Assembly (NCBI GenBank): GCA_900319275.1
Contig: ONNS01000001.1
Span: forward strand, 83,448-117,381
Source of the DNA: an uncultured Eubacteriales bacterium
GTDB lineage: Bacteria; Bacillota; Clostridia; Oscillospirales; Oscillospiraceae
Length of the DNA: 33,934 nucleotides
Direction: 5' to 3'
The notes under the pieces are model-generated. The model was not told the origin of the DNA and searched no databases. It saw nothing but the letters and a program-made list of their open reading frames with translations. Positions 1 to 6,913 of the stretch are shown here, one piece after another. Numbering within the stretch: the first letter of the stretch is position 1; every line of letters begins with the position of its first letter. Made by a program: the position numbers and the translations under genes.

Positions 1-714
1 ACGGCCATTGTCAGAAACATCAATCCGGCAAAACATATCGTATTCTGATACATCTACGGAGACTGCGCCGCCGCTAGGCGTGTACTTGATAGCGTTATCT
101 AAAAGATTCCCGACAGCCTCCGCTGTCCACTTGGAATCAAATACCGCCTCAGCATCGGTTGGTTCCAGATTAAGCGTGATTTGTTTCTTCTGCGCCTTGG
201 GAAGATATTGCTTGACTGCCTCTGTAAGCATGGGTTTTATCTCAGAGTTCTTTGGCTGAAACTGAAAAATACCGGTTTCCAAACGTGAGGTTTTCACAAG
301 CGCGTCAATGAGCATTTTCAGCTTTTCGGATTGTCCGATTAGCGATGTAACCAATGGCTTGGTTTCTTCCGGTATATTCTGCTCTTCTAAAAGCTGAGCA
401 TATAGAAGGATATTGGCGATCGGTGTTTTAGTCTGATGAGAAATATCTGCCACCAAAGCTTCTATTTTTGCTTTCTGCTCCCGAAGATTACGGGCAGAGG
501 AGGCTGAGCTTTTCAAATACCTTGCCAGCTTCCCCTCCACAGAAGAAAGCATGCTCTCGTCCCAGGTGTTCTCCAGAAAATCACCCTTAATGGCTTCATC
601 AAGCATCACATCAATCTCAATTAGAGTTCTCTTTGTTTTGTGGCGATCATAGAGGACCACGATTCCCGCCGCTGCAGCGGCAGCGACAGATAAGAGTATC
701 AGCCAGATTTGCAT
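1..714 (-). CDS. Sensor histidine kinase, C-terminus cut off by window edge
   Basis: Membrane sensor kinase of a two-component system; 238 codons are visible and the frame is still open at base 1. ATG at 714-712 overlaps the region of the regulator stop (TGA 718-716), so the two are translationally coupled. One N-terminal membrane segment is seen (about residues 2-22) with no sizeable extracellular domain. It is followed by a HisKA dimerisation helix with the H-box around DISHQTKTP (phospho-acceptor His93), an N-box (GNLLDNAIKYTP) and the start of the G1 box (DVSDNG). The rest of the ATP lid is outside. A short-sensor kinase beside an OmpR-type regulator in a mobile element often controls a neighbouring antimicrobial-peptide ABC transporter, but that gene would lie to the left and is not visible. 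Confidence 0.92.
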   Translation of the reverse strand, partial: MQIWLILLSVAAAAAAGIVVLYDRHKTKRTLIEIDVMLDEAIKGDFLENTWDESMLSSVEGKLARYLKSSASSARNLREQKAKIEALVADISHQTKTPIANILLYAQLLEEQNIPEETKPLVTSLIGQSEKLKMLIDALVKTSRLETGIFQFQPKNSEIKPMLTEAVKQYLPKAQKKQITLNLEPTDAEAVFDSKWTAEAVGNLLDNAIKYTPSGGAVSVDVSEYDMFCRIDVSDNGR

Positions 715-715
715 C

Positions 716-1393
716 TCAATTCACCGCCCAGGTATACCCAAGCCCGTAAACCGTTTTCAGATATGTCGGTTTAGACGGATCATCCTCAAGCTTGTCACGC
801 AGTCTTTTCATGGCGACGGAGAGTGCGTTCTCATCGACATATTCCGCTCCGTCGCTCCAGATCCGATCCACAAGGACAGCTCGACTCACGGTCATTCCTC
901 GGTTATCCAAAAGGATGCGCAATAGTTTTTGCTCCGTTTTGCTCAATTCGATCTGCAGACCTGATTTCTGGAAAACCATGTGGTCAAAATCGAACAGAAA
1001 CGGATCTGACTGATAGACGGAAGACACCCGCTTTTGCGCTCTGCGCAGCTGAGCATTTACGCGCGCTCTCAGAATCGCGAGCGAAAAGGGCTTTGTAATA
1101 TAATCGTCTGCGCCGGATTCAAGCCCGACCACAACATCCGTTTCCATGTCGTTTGCTGTCAGAAGGATAACAGGAACAGAGCAGTGATTGGTTCGCAGAT
1201 CACGCAGATAATCCAGTCCACTCCCATCCGGAAGATTGATGTCCAGAATGAGGAGTGCATAATCGGATATGCGTTGATTCCGTGCTTCACTCAAAAGCCG
1301 GAAACGATCAATTTGCACCCCGTCACTTTTCAAGGCGAGACAAATGCCCTGACCAAGTGCCAGATCATCTTCTAAAAGAAGCACTTTTTTCAT
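716..1393 (-). CDS. OmpR/PhoB-family response regulator
   Basis: DNA-binding partner of the adjacent kinase. The 225-aa protein has an N-terminal receiver domain: acidic pair ED at 8-10, phospho-acceptor Asp51 in LILDINLP, conserved Lys in YITKPF. A C-terminal winged-helix domain (about 125-225) follows, ending in the usual hairpin TYLKTVYGLGYTW. Length is normal for the family. The ATG at 1393 has a GGAGGCGAG Shine-Dalgarno sequence just upstream. A palindrome lies immediately before that site and may be an autoregulatory operator. What it senses is unknown. Confidence 0.95.
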   Translation of the reverse strand: MKKVLLLEDDLALGQGICLALKSDGVQIDRFRLLSEARNQRISDYALLILDINLPDGSGLDYLRDLRTNHCSVPVILLTANDMETDVVVGLESGADDYITKPFSLAILRARVNAQLRRAQKRVSSVYQSDPFLFDFDHMVFQKSGLQIELSKTEQKLLRILLDNRGMTVSRAVLVDRIWSDGAEYVDENALSVAMKRLRDKLEDDPSKPTYLKTVYGLGYTWAVN

Positions 1394-1405
1394 TTTCTCG
1401 CCTCC

Positions 1406-1421
1406 AAACTCTTTAGAGTTT
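1406..1421. promoter_or_regulatory. Palindrome AAACTC-TTTA-GAGTTT upstream of the regulator gene
   Basis: A perfect 6-bp inverted repeat with a 4-bp spacer sits between the proposed -10 box and the Shine-Dalgarno sequence of the response-regulator gene. In this position it could be an operator for autoregulation or a small 5'UTR hairpin. The function is inferred from position only. Confidence 0.4.
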
Positions 1422-1429
1422 ATGTTGTT

Positions 1430-1458
1430 AGTTTATCTCAAAAAGCCAGCAATTTCAA
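1430..1458 (-). promoter_or_regulatory. Putative promoter of the two-component operon
   Basis: On the minus strand a TTGAAA -35 box (1458-1453) is followed after 17 bp by TAAACT (1435-1430). Transcription would begin in or near the palindrome at 1406-1421. The -10 box matches consensus at four of six bases, so this is a moderate call. Confidence 0.42.
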
Positions 1459-1479
1459 TATCATGAAAGGAGGGACCAT

Positions 1480-1788
1480 ATGAAATCAAGAGCAGAGCAG
1501 CTGGACGAGATCAGCAAGGATATTCTGATTGCAACGGATCGCATCCGCTATTACAAGCAACAGGACAAAATGCTTCAAAGCGAGATCAAGCGGCTGACGC
1601 GGAATGAAAGAACACATCGCTTGTGTACGCGCGGCGGCATGATTGAAGCTTTCATACAAGAGCCGGAGAAGCTATCAGACGATCAGGTGATGGAGCTGCT
1701 GACCGTAGCGTTTCGTCAGCCAGCGGTTTCAGATCTTTTGCAAAACATGTTGGAAGAAGCGAAAGCAAACCCCTTGCCCGAAGGGTAA
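1480..1788 (+). CDS. DUF3847-type mobilization-associated protein
   Basis: A 102-aa, charged, mostly helical protein. Residues 1-40 read as a coiled coil (EQLDEISKDILIATDRIRYY...), followed by a conserved-looking TRGGMIEAF segment near residue 50. I recognise it as resembling the DUF3847 proteins that commonly precede MobA/MobL relaxase genes in Clostridial elements; an accessory role at oriT is plausible but unproven. The start is set by a strong AAAGGAGGG Shine-Dalgarno at 1466-1474. Its stop codon TAA (1786-1788) is the first three bases of the proposed oriT core, so gene and transfer origin are interlocked. Confidence 0.75.
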   Translation: MKSRAEQLDEISKDILIATDRIRYYKQQDKMLQSEIKRLTRNERTHRLCTRGGMIEAFIQEPEKLSDDQVMELLTVAFRQPAVSDLLQNMLEEAKANPLPEG

Positions 1789-1826
1789 GGGCGCAATTAT
1801 ACACCGGTTGGCTTGCCAACCGGTGT
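1786..1826 (+). other. oriT: Candidate origin of transfer (oriT), MOBQ type
   Basis: The sequence TAAGGGCGCAATTATAC (1786-1802) is followed by a perfect 11-bp inverted repeat, ACACCGGTTGG (1801-1811), loop CTTG, CCAACCGGTGT (1816-1826). MOBQ relaxases nick at a TAAG-N-GCGC-type core beside an inverted repeat, as in RSF1010. From memory, the Agrobacterium/Rhizobium plasmid oriT carries nearly the same AAGGGCGCAATTATAC core followed by a hairpin. The site lies just upstream of a MobA/MobL (MOBQ-class) relaxase, the expected context. The nick position is not determined here. Confidence 0.72.
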
Positions 1827-1837
1827 TTGCGCTCTCC

Positions 1838-1884
1838 GAGGGCTCTTGCAGAGGGCTCGATGGAGAAAAAGTGTTTTCTCCATC
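1838..1884. repeat. Direct repeat and second inverted repeat downstream of oriT
   Basis: Two direct copies of GAGGGCTC (1838-1845 and 1851-1858, period 13 bp) are followed by a perfect 11-bp inverted repeat, GATGGAGAAAA (1859-1869) and TTTTCTCCATC (1874-1884), with loop AGTG. Lying between the oriT core and the relaxase gene, they may be binding sites for relaxosome proteins. The hairpin lacks a T-tract and is not a convincing terminator. Confidence 0.55.
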
Positions 1885-1935
1885 CCAGGGGACGCTGCAC
1901 TTCCCCTGCGCCGCTGCGCGGCTACCCTATTGCGC

Positions 1936-1983
1936 GCATGATCGAAAGGAACGGCTGCGACCATCCGTTTCTTTCGATCATGC
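1936..1983. repeat. Third inverted repeat (19-bp arms) before the relaxase gene
   Basis: The arm at 1936-1954 pairs with 1965-1983 over 19 bp with a single G-T wobble, around a 10-bp loop. It lies about 65 bp upstream of the relaxase start. It could be a relaxosome site, a single-strand origin-like hairpin, or a structure controlling relaxase expression. Confidence 0.6.
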
Positions 1984-2048
1984 CTTTATACGCAGTATTG
2001 TTTTTGCGGTGCTGCTTTTTTTATGTCATGGCAAAGGAGGTGAACTAC

Positions 2049-3635
2049 ATGCCATGTCCACATTTCAAAATCACGATCACCCAGCGCAGCCGAGGCCAGT
2101 CCGCTGTGGCGGGCGCTGCGTACCAGAGCGGAGAAAAACTGTTTTCAGAATATGATCTCAAATGGAAATCTTATGTCGAGAAGCAGGGCATTGTTTACAC
2201 GGAGATCATGCTTCCCGCTCATGCTCCACCGGAGTATTCCGATCGGAATACGTTATGGAACGCTGCCGAGAAAATCGAAAAACAGTGGAACTCACAGCTT
2301 GCCCGCCGCATCGTTCTGGCGCTCCCGCGTGAAGTCCCGGCTGACCAGTATCCGGCCATGCTGCAGGACTTCTGCCGGGAGCATTTTGTTTCCCATGGGA
2401 TGTGCGTGGACTTTGCTATTCACGACAAAAGCGACGGCAATCCCCACGCGCACATCATGCTGACTATGCGAGCTATGGATGAGCAAGGGAAATGGCTTCC
2501 GAAAAGCAAGAAGGTTTATGACCTTGATGAAAACGGTGAGCGCATCCGACTTCCATCCGGCAACTGGAAAAGCCACAAGGAAGATACTGTCGATTGGAAC
2601 GATCAAGGTAAAGCGGAGATCTGGAGGCACGGCTGGGAAGTTGTCACGAACGAATACTTGGAAAGGAACAACCGACCAGAGCGTGTTGATCTCCGATCCT
2701 TCGAGCGACAGGGCATTGACTTGGCTCCGACGATTCATCTTGGTCCTGCGGTAACGCAGATGGAAAAACGCGGGATCGAGACGGATATGGGAAATCTCAA
2801 TCGGGAGATCAAGCAGGTAAACCGTGCGCTGCTGGCTATCCGAAAACTGATTGCCGACCTGCAAAGCTGGATCACGAAGTTAAGGGAAAAGCGAAATCGA
2901 CTAATCGAGGAAATGCGCGAGCCGACATTGCCGGAGCTGCTGACGCAATATCTTGATTCTCGCCGCGACGAGCGCAGCGACTGGTCTGTTTCCGGTCAGC
3001 GTAAAGGTACGACGATAGATCTGAAAAAGGTCTCTCATGCCGTTGTGTATTTGCAGGAGCATGAGATTGCTACAGTGGATGATCTACAAAAACACCTGTC
3101 AGAAAAAGAAGCCGCCTCCAATGAGTTCAGCAACACGATTCGAGGGAAGGAAAAGAGAATGCGGGACGTGCAGGCGCTGCTGAAAGCATGGGATTCCGTC
3201 AGTCGGCTGGAAGCACTGCATAAGCAATACAAGGGAATCGGATGGAAAAAGAAACAGGAGAAATTCTATCTGGAACACAAGGCTGAGCTGGATGAATACG
3301 GTAAGGCAGATTGGCTGCTGCGGAAGTTCTATCCCAGCAAAAAGATCCCCGTGAACACGCTGCAAAAGGAGCTGGACACACTCTCGTCGGAAGTGGAGGC
3401 CCTGCGCCCGGAGCTGGATGCGGTCAAGGCGGATCTGACCGAACTGCGCTTTGTACAGAACTGCATCACACCAGAGGAAACCAACGAAGAGAAAGGAGAG
3501 GAAACGCCGACCGTAAAGCAAACCTCGAAAGAAAAAGCCTCTCTTATCAACCGGCTGCATGATAAGCAGCAGATCGTCGATGAGCAGAAGCAGAAAGGAA
3601 AATCTCACAGCCACAGCTATGAGAACGAATTATGA
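2049..3635 (+). CDS. MobA/MobL-family relaxase
   Basis: Nicks one strand at oriT and covalently leads it during conjugative mobilization. The 528-aa protein starts at ATG 2049, chosen for the AAAGGAGGTG site at 2033-2042; the frame is open further upstream but without such a site. The N-terminal domain begins MPCPHFKITITQRSRGQSA with AAYQSG, where Tyr25 is the likely nucleophile. The metal-binding motif follows as HDKSDGNPHAHIML, matching the MobA/MobL HxxxxGNPHxH pattern. Residues beyond about 260 are long, charged and coiled-coil-like, typical of the C-terminal half of Clostridial family members, with no primase or helicase motif seen. The start and motif region look intact, so the protein should be active. 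Confidence 0.93.
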   Translation: MPCPHFKITITQRSRGQSAVAGAAYQSGEKLFSEYDLKWKSYVEKQGIVYTEIMLPAHAPPEYSDRNTLWNAAEKIEKQWNSQLARRIVLALPREVPADQYPAMLQDFCREHFVSHGMCVDFAIHDKSDGNPHAHIMLTMRAMDEQGKWLPKSKKVYDLDENGERIRLPSGNWKSHKEDTVDWNDQGKAEIWRHGWEVVTNEYLERNNRPERVDLRSFERQGIDLAPTIHLGPAVTQMEKRGIETDMGNLNREIKQVNRALLAIRKLIADLQSWITKLREKRNRLIEEMREPTLPELLTQYLDSRRDERSDWSVSGQRKGTTIDLKKVSHAVVYLQEHEIATVDDLQKHLSEKEAASNEFSNTIRGKEKRMRDVQALLKAWDSVSRLEALHKQYKGIGWKKKQEKFYLEHKAELDEYGKADWLLRKFYPSKKIPVNTLQKELDTLSSEVEALRPELDAVKADLTELRFVQNCITPEETNEEKGEETPTVKQTSKEKASLINRLHDKQQIVDEQKQKGKSHSHSYENEL

Positions 3636-3704
3636 AAGGTGAATTTAAATGTTGAAACAAAGAAAAAGAAAGTATCGAGATGAAAGAGAAAAGAAGGGAG
3701 AACC

Positions 3705-3881
3705 ATGTCCAGAAAAAAGAAACTGATCAACAACAGCGATCTTCCCGATCACGAGATCGAAGCCATTGCCCAATGTATCTACCCGGATATTCTGGAACTG
3801 TTTGAGAGTGAGGAAGGTCAAAAAGAGTTTGCCGAATGGAAGGCAAGAAAGGCTCAGGAGGAAAAGAAAAATGAGCAGTAA
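3705..3881 (+). CDS. Small hypothetical protein (58 aa) of the element
   Basis: The ATG at 3705 follows AAGGGAG (3694-3700) at good spacing. The product is a 58-aa, very charged protein beginning MSRKKKLINNSDLPDHEIEAI and ending KAQEEKKNEQ. Its stop overlaps the start of the next gene (ATG 3871 precedes TAA 3879-3881), indicating translational coupling. The middle part (EIEAIAQCIYPDILELFESEEGQKEFAEW) looks like a small helical fold. I recall similar short proteins between relaxase and regulator genes in Clostridial elements, but I cannot name the family. A smaller AUG at 3649 (25 codons) was not accepted. Confidence 0.6.
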   Translation: MSRKKKLINNSDLPDHEIEAIAQCIYPDILELFESEEGQKEFAEWKARKAQEEKKNEQ

Positions 3882-4317
3882 AAGATTTCAAAGAAAGTGC
3901 TTGCAAGTTCCCAATAGTTATGTTAATCTGGCATTGATGAAAATGCTGGCGATTAGGAGATGCAAGCAGATGAAGATTCTCGGAGAACGCATGAAGCAGT
4001 TGCGGGAAGAAAACGGCTTTTCGCAAAACAAGCTGGCCAAGCTGGTCGGACTCCCGCAGTCGAGTATCAATCGATATGAGAGCGGGTTTTCCAATCCCGC
4101 ACCGGAAACGCTGGTTTGGTATGCGGACTATTTTGACGTGTCTCTGGATTTTCTCTTTGGCAGAACGGACAAGCCTCAGGGAAAGCGCTATCAATATAAG
4201 CCGAAGCTTGATCCGGAGATGGCAAAATTCGTAGAGATGTGTTTTGAGCCGGGAACGCGGGCCAATAAAGAGTTGAAAGCGTCCATCCTGAAAATGGTTT
4301 CGGAGGAGAAGAAATGA
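3871..4317 (+). CDS. Cro/C1-type (XRE) helix-turn-helix regulator
   Basis: Probable repressor or regulator of the element. From ATG 3871 the protein is 148 aa. The HTH_3 domain spans about residues 34-92: KILGERMKQLREENGFSQNKLAKLVGLPQSSINRYESG, then PETLVWYADYFDVSLDFLFGR, the classic end of this domain. AGGAGG at 3856-3861 supports 3871. An internal ATG at 3970 with its own AGGAG gives a 115-aa protein that starts exactly at the HTH, as most family members do, so the 33-residue N-terminal part may be untranslated. The stop overlaps the ATG of the next gene by ATGA. Pairing with a BRO-like gene suggests a repressor/antirepressor switch; that is inference. Confidence 0.88.
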   Translation: MSSKRFQRKCLQVPNSYVNLALMKMLAIRRCKQMKILGERMKQLREENGFSQNKLAKLVGLPQSSINRYESGFSNPAPETLVWYADYFDVSLDFLFGRTDKPQGKRYQYKPKLDPEMAKFVEMCFEPGTRANKELKASILKMVSEEKK

Positions 4318-5183
4318 GCAACGACAAATTGCAGCTTTTCGAGGATCAGCCGATCCGCACGGCTTGGGATGAGGAGAACGAAGAGTGGTATTTCTCCATT
4401 GTTGATGTGATCCGCGTGCTGACCGATCAGCCGGACACACGTCATGCCGCAAAATATTGGAGCGTCATGAAAACGCGCTTGAAAAAAGAGGGCAATCAGT
4501 TGACTACAGTTTGTAGTCAACTGAAGCTCTTGGCCGCAGACGGCAAACGATACAATACGGATGTAGCTGAAACGGCGGGTCTCCTCCGCATCATTGAGTC
4601 GATCCCATCCCCTAAAGCAGAGCCGTTCAAGATGTGGCTGGCCCAGGTCGGCAAGGAACGTATGGAGGAAACGATTGACCCGGAACTGACGATCAACAGA
4701 GCGTTGGAAACTTATTCGCGTCTTGGCTACTCGCCGGAATGGATCAATCAGCGGATGCGAACCATTCAAGCTCGCAAAGAATTGACGGACGAATGGAAAG
4801 CCCACGGCGTTGAAACCAATCGTGAATATGCAATACTGACAGACGAGGTAACTCGCGCCTGGTCCGGTATGAGCACTCGACAATATAAGAACCTCAAAGG
4901 ACTGAAAAAGCAAAACCTCCGGGACAATATGAGTACGCTGGAGCTCGCGTTGAACATGCTGGCCGAGGCTACGACCACGGAACTGACAAAGGTCGAAAAT
5001 CCCCAAGGCTTGCAGGAGAACATGAGGATTGCCAAATCTGGCGGTGAGGTTGCAGGGGATGCACGTAAAGCCATTGAAAGCAGAACCGGGCGGCCTGTAA
5101 TCACCAGTCAAAACGCCAAACAGCTCAACGCAGTTGTAACGGATCTGATTGAGGGCGTTGTGAAAGAGGAGGATGACGAATGA
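4314..5183 (+). CDS. BRO-N/antirepressor family protein (DinD-like C-terminus)
   Basis: A 289-aa protein whose first 110 residues read as a Bro-N domain: an opening strand (KLQLFEDQPIRTAWDEENEEWYFSIVDVIRVLT), then a region with YWSVMKTRLKKEG and the conserved-looking AETAGLLRIIESIPSPKAEPFKMWLA. Bro-N domains occur in phage antirepressors and baculovirus BRO proteins and bind DNA. The C-terminus (AKSGGEVAGDARKAIESRTGRPVITSQN) resembles DinD-type proteins. The start ATG 4314 overlaps the upstream TGA, and GGAGGAGAAG precedes it. It may relieve repression by the preceding HTH protein when excision or transfer is triggered. The family is fairly secure; the regulatory role is not. Confidence 0.8.
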   Translation: MSNDKLQLFEDQPIRTAWDEENEEWYFSIVDVIRVLTDQPDTRHAAKYWSVMKTRLKKEGNQLTTVCSQLKLLAADGKRYNTDVAETAGLLRIIESIPSPKAEPFKMWLAQVGKERMEETIDPELTINRALETYSRLGYSPEWINQRMRTIQARKELTDEWKAHGVETNREYAILTDEVTRAWSGMSTRQYKNLKGLKKQNLRDNMSTLELALNMLAEATTTELTKVENPQGLQENMRIAKSGGEVAGDARKAIESRTGRPVITSQNAKQLNAVVTDLIEGVVKEEDDE

Positions 5184-6913
5184 AAGCTGTCATCTATGCC
5201 CGCTATTCCTCCGACAACCAGCGGGAAGAGAGCATAGAGGGACAGATCCGCGAGTGTACCGCCTTTGCCGAGAAGAACGGCATCACAATTCTCAGACACT
5301 ACATAGATCGAGCCTTTTCAGCAAAGACCGACAACCGGCCTGAGTTTCAAAATATGATCAAGGACAGCGGCAAGAAACTGTTCGATATGGTGATCGTTTG
5401 GAAACTCGACCGCTTTGCCCGAAATCGCTACGACAGTGCCAGGTACAAATCCTTGCTGAAAAAGAATGGCGTCAAGGTGGTGTCGGCCACAGAGGTCATT
5501 TCCGAAGGCGCGGAAGGCATCATTCTGGAATCTGTCCTGGAGGGCTATGCGGAATACTACTCGGCGGATCTGGCTGAAAAGGTCGTCCGGGGCATGACCG
5601 ATAACGCGCTCAAATGCAAGTTCAACGGCGGAACAATTCCTATCGGCTATGTAATTGACGACGAACAGCATTTTCAACCCGATCCGATCACAGCGCCCTA
5701 CGTACTTGAGGTATTCAAGCGCTATGACAAAGGAGCAACAATGACGGAGCTCCGCGACTGGCTCAATGAGCAAGGTGTAAAGAACACTCGCGGCAATCCG
5801 ATCACCTATAACACCATCCAGCACATGCTCTGTAACCGCCGTTACATCGGAGAGTTTGCGTTCCGGGAAACAGTGATTCCTAACGGCATTCCACGCATCG
5901 TGCCGAATGACCTCTTTGAACGAGTCCAGAAGAAACTGGAGGTCAATAAAAAGGCCCCGGCCCGACATAAAGCCGAGGACGACTATCTGCTGACCACCAA
6001 GATCTTTTGTGGCTACTGCGGCGCGTATCTCTGTGGTGAAAGTGGAACCGGGCGCAATGGTGTCTACCACTATTACAAGTGCGTTTCCGTGAAAAAGAAA
6101 CGTACTGAGTGCGAGTGCAAGCCTGTCCGCAAAGCCTGGATTGAAAATCTTGTCCTTGATTCCATCATGGAGATGCTGGCTGATGACCGCACCATAGATG
6201 CAATCACTTCGATGGTGTTAGCCATGCAGGATCAAGAGAGTGTGGCCCTGCCGATGTATGAGCAGCAGCTGCAAGAGGCCAACACGGGAATCAACAACTT
6301 GCTCAACGCGATCCAGCAGGGTATTCTGACAAAATCCACGAAAAACAGACTCGAAGAATTGGAAGCGGCCCGTGACGAGTTGGAGAACAAGATCGCGCTG
6401 GAGAAACTGGCGAAGCCTCGCATCAGCGAAGAGTTTGTTCGTTTCTTTTTGGAGCGATTCCGCAATCTCGACCTCTCGAAACTGGAGCATCGGAAAATGC
6501 TGATCGAGGTTTTCCTTAACGCCGTATATGTGTTCAACGATAAGATCGTAATCTCATGCAATTACAAGGACGGAACTAAAACTGTAAATTTTAGTGAAAT
6601 GGAGAGCGCGCTTACCCTGCGCACCTCCGCTTCCGGTTCGGATATGGATTGCCCCGGTGCACCAGAAAAGGCACCCCGTAAGGGGTGCCTTTTCTGGTGC
6701 CGTAGATGGGACGAGAACCCACACGTCAGCTGTCAGTCTGCCCGGACCGACCGCATCGCGAGGAAGGTCGGAATGTGCATCTCGTGCAGGCGGCCTGTGC
6801 CGTTCGTGTCCTCGTACAGCCCCAGCAGCCGAAAGCCTGCTTCCAGCTGCCCGCCGATCTGCTCTTCAAGCGAGTGCGAAAACTGCATTCCCGCGTCGGC
6901 GGCCTCCAGCTGA
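5180..6913 (+). CDS. Large serine recombinase (integrase), frame running past element end
   Basis: Catalyses integration and excision. The resolvase domain is at 1-145: YARYSSDNQREESIEGQ with catalytic Ser10 (Ser11 adjacent), the motif seen in TnpX-type recombinases, and KLDRFARNRYDS. The recombinase domain spans about 150-250, ending NTIQHMLCNRRYIG. A zinc-ribbon region has Cys277, Cys280, Cys301 and Cys311/313, followed by a coiled coil at about 360-412. Family-like sequence ends near residue 490. Residues from about 494 on are encoded by the hairpin at 6659-6700 and then by the antisense of the methyltransferase gene, so this 85-residue tail is probably junk created at the element-host junction. 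The start overlaps the upstream stop (ATGA) and follows AGAGGAGG. Confidence 0.93.
   Translation: MKAVIYARYSSDNQREESIEGQIRECTAFAEKNGITILRHYIDRAFSAKTDNRPEFQNMIKDSGKKLFDMVIVWKLDRFARNRYDSARYKSLLKKNGVKVVSATEVISEGAEGIILESVLEGYAEYYSADLAEKVVRGMTDNALKCKFNGGTIPIGYVIDDEQHFQPDPITAPYVLEVFKRYDKGATMTELRDWLNEQGVKNTRGNPITYNTIQHMLCNRRYIGEFAFRETVIPNGIPRIVPNDLFERVQKKLEVNKKAPARHKAEDDYLLTTKIFCGYCGAYLCGESGTGRNGVYHYYKCVSVKKKRTECECKPVRKAWIENLVLDSIMEMLADDRTIDAITSMVLAMQDQESVALPMYEQQLQEANTGINNLLNAIQQGILTKSTKNRLEELEAARDELENKIALEKLAKPRISEEFVRFFLERFRNLDLSKLEHRKMLIEVFLNAVYVFNDKIVISCNYKDGTKTVNFSEMESALTLRTSASGSDMDCPGAPEKAPRKGCLFWCRRWDENPHVSCQSARTDRIARKVGMCISCRRPVPFVSSYSPSSRKPASSCPPICSSSECENCIPASAASS
6659..6700. terminator. 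Bidirectional intrinsic terminator at the element end
   Basis: A perfect 19-bp stem (6659-6677 with 6682-6700) closes a GTAA loop. Its inner part is AAAAGGCACCCC / GGGGTGCCTTTT, a GC-rich stem flanked by A and T runs, so it can end transcription from both sides: the recombinase operon from the left and the methyltransferase gene from the right. It lies inside the open recombinase frame, further evidence that the frame beyond it is not the natural C-terminus. Confidence 0.85.
6692..6726 (-). other. tRNA 3'-end-like remnant at the element-host junction
   Basis: Read on the minus strand this stretch resembles the 3' end of a tRNA: a T-stem GTGGG / CCCAT around a 7-nt loop TTCTCGT, then CTACGGC and ACCA. 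The loop departs from the usual TTCRANY, and no matching 5' acceptor strand (GCCGTAG) or anticodon arm is seen in the adjoining sequence, so it is not a tRNA gene. It may be an old attachment-site remnant or a coincidental repeat. Confidence 0.35.

Larger units (their letters stand above)
1..6732. mobile_element. Integrated mobilizable element, right-hand part (left end outside window)
   Basis: This stretch is AT-richer than the DNA to its right and carries element functions: a two-component system, a DUF3847 protein, a candidate oriT, a MobA/MobL relaxase, an XRE-type regulator, a BRO-like protein and a large serine recombinase. No coupling protein or type IV secretion gene is visible, so it is probably an integrative mobilizable element that borrows a transfer machine. 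Transfer genes could still lie to the left of the window. The right end is placed between the hairpin at 6659-6700 and the stop of the host methyltransferase gene at 6733. The exact crossover point cannot be fixed from one copy. Confidence 0.8.

Noticed and set aside
1827-2048. N-terminal extension of the relaxase (74 codons)
   Set aside because: The strong ribosome site at 2033-2042 and the family N-terminus point to ATG 2049; the extension lies in the oriT inverted-repeat region.
3649-3726. 25-codon ORF just after the relaxase gene
   Set aside because: Overlaps the better-supported 58-aa ORF in another frame; very short and Lys/Arg-rich. An AAAGGTG is nearby, so it is not fully excluded.
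6692-6775. tRNA gene on the minus strand
   Set aside because: Only a T-arm and acceptor 3' strand can be drawn; the 5' acceptor strand, D-arm and anticodon arm are missing and the T-loop is non-canonical.
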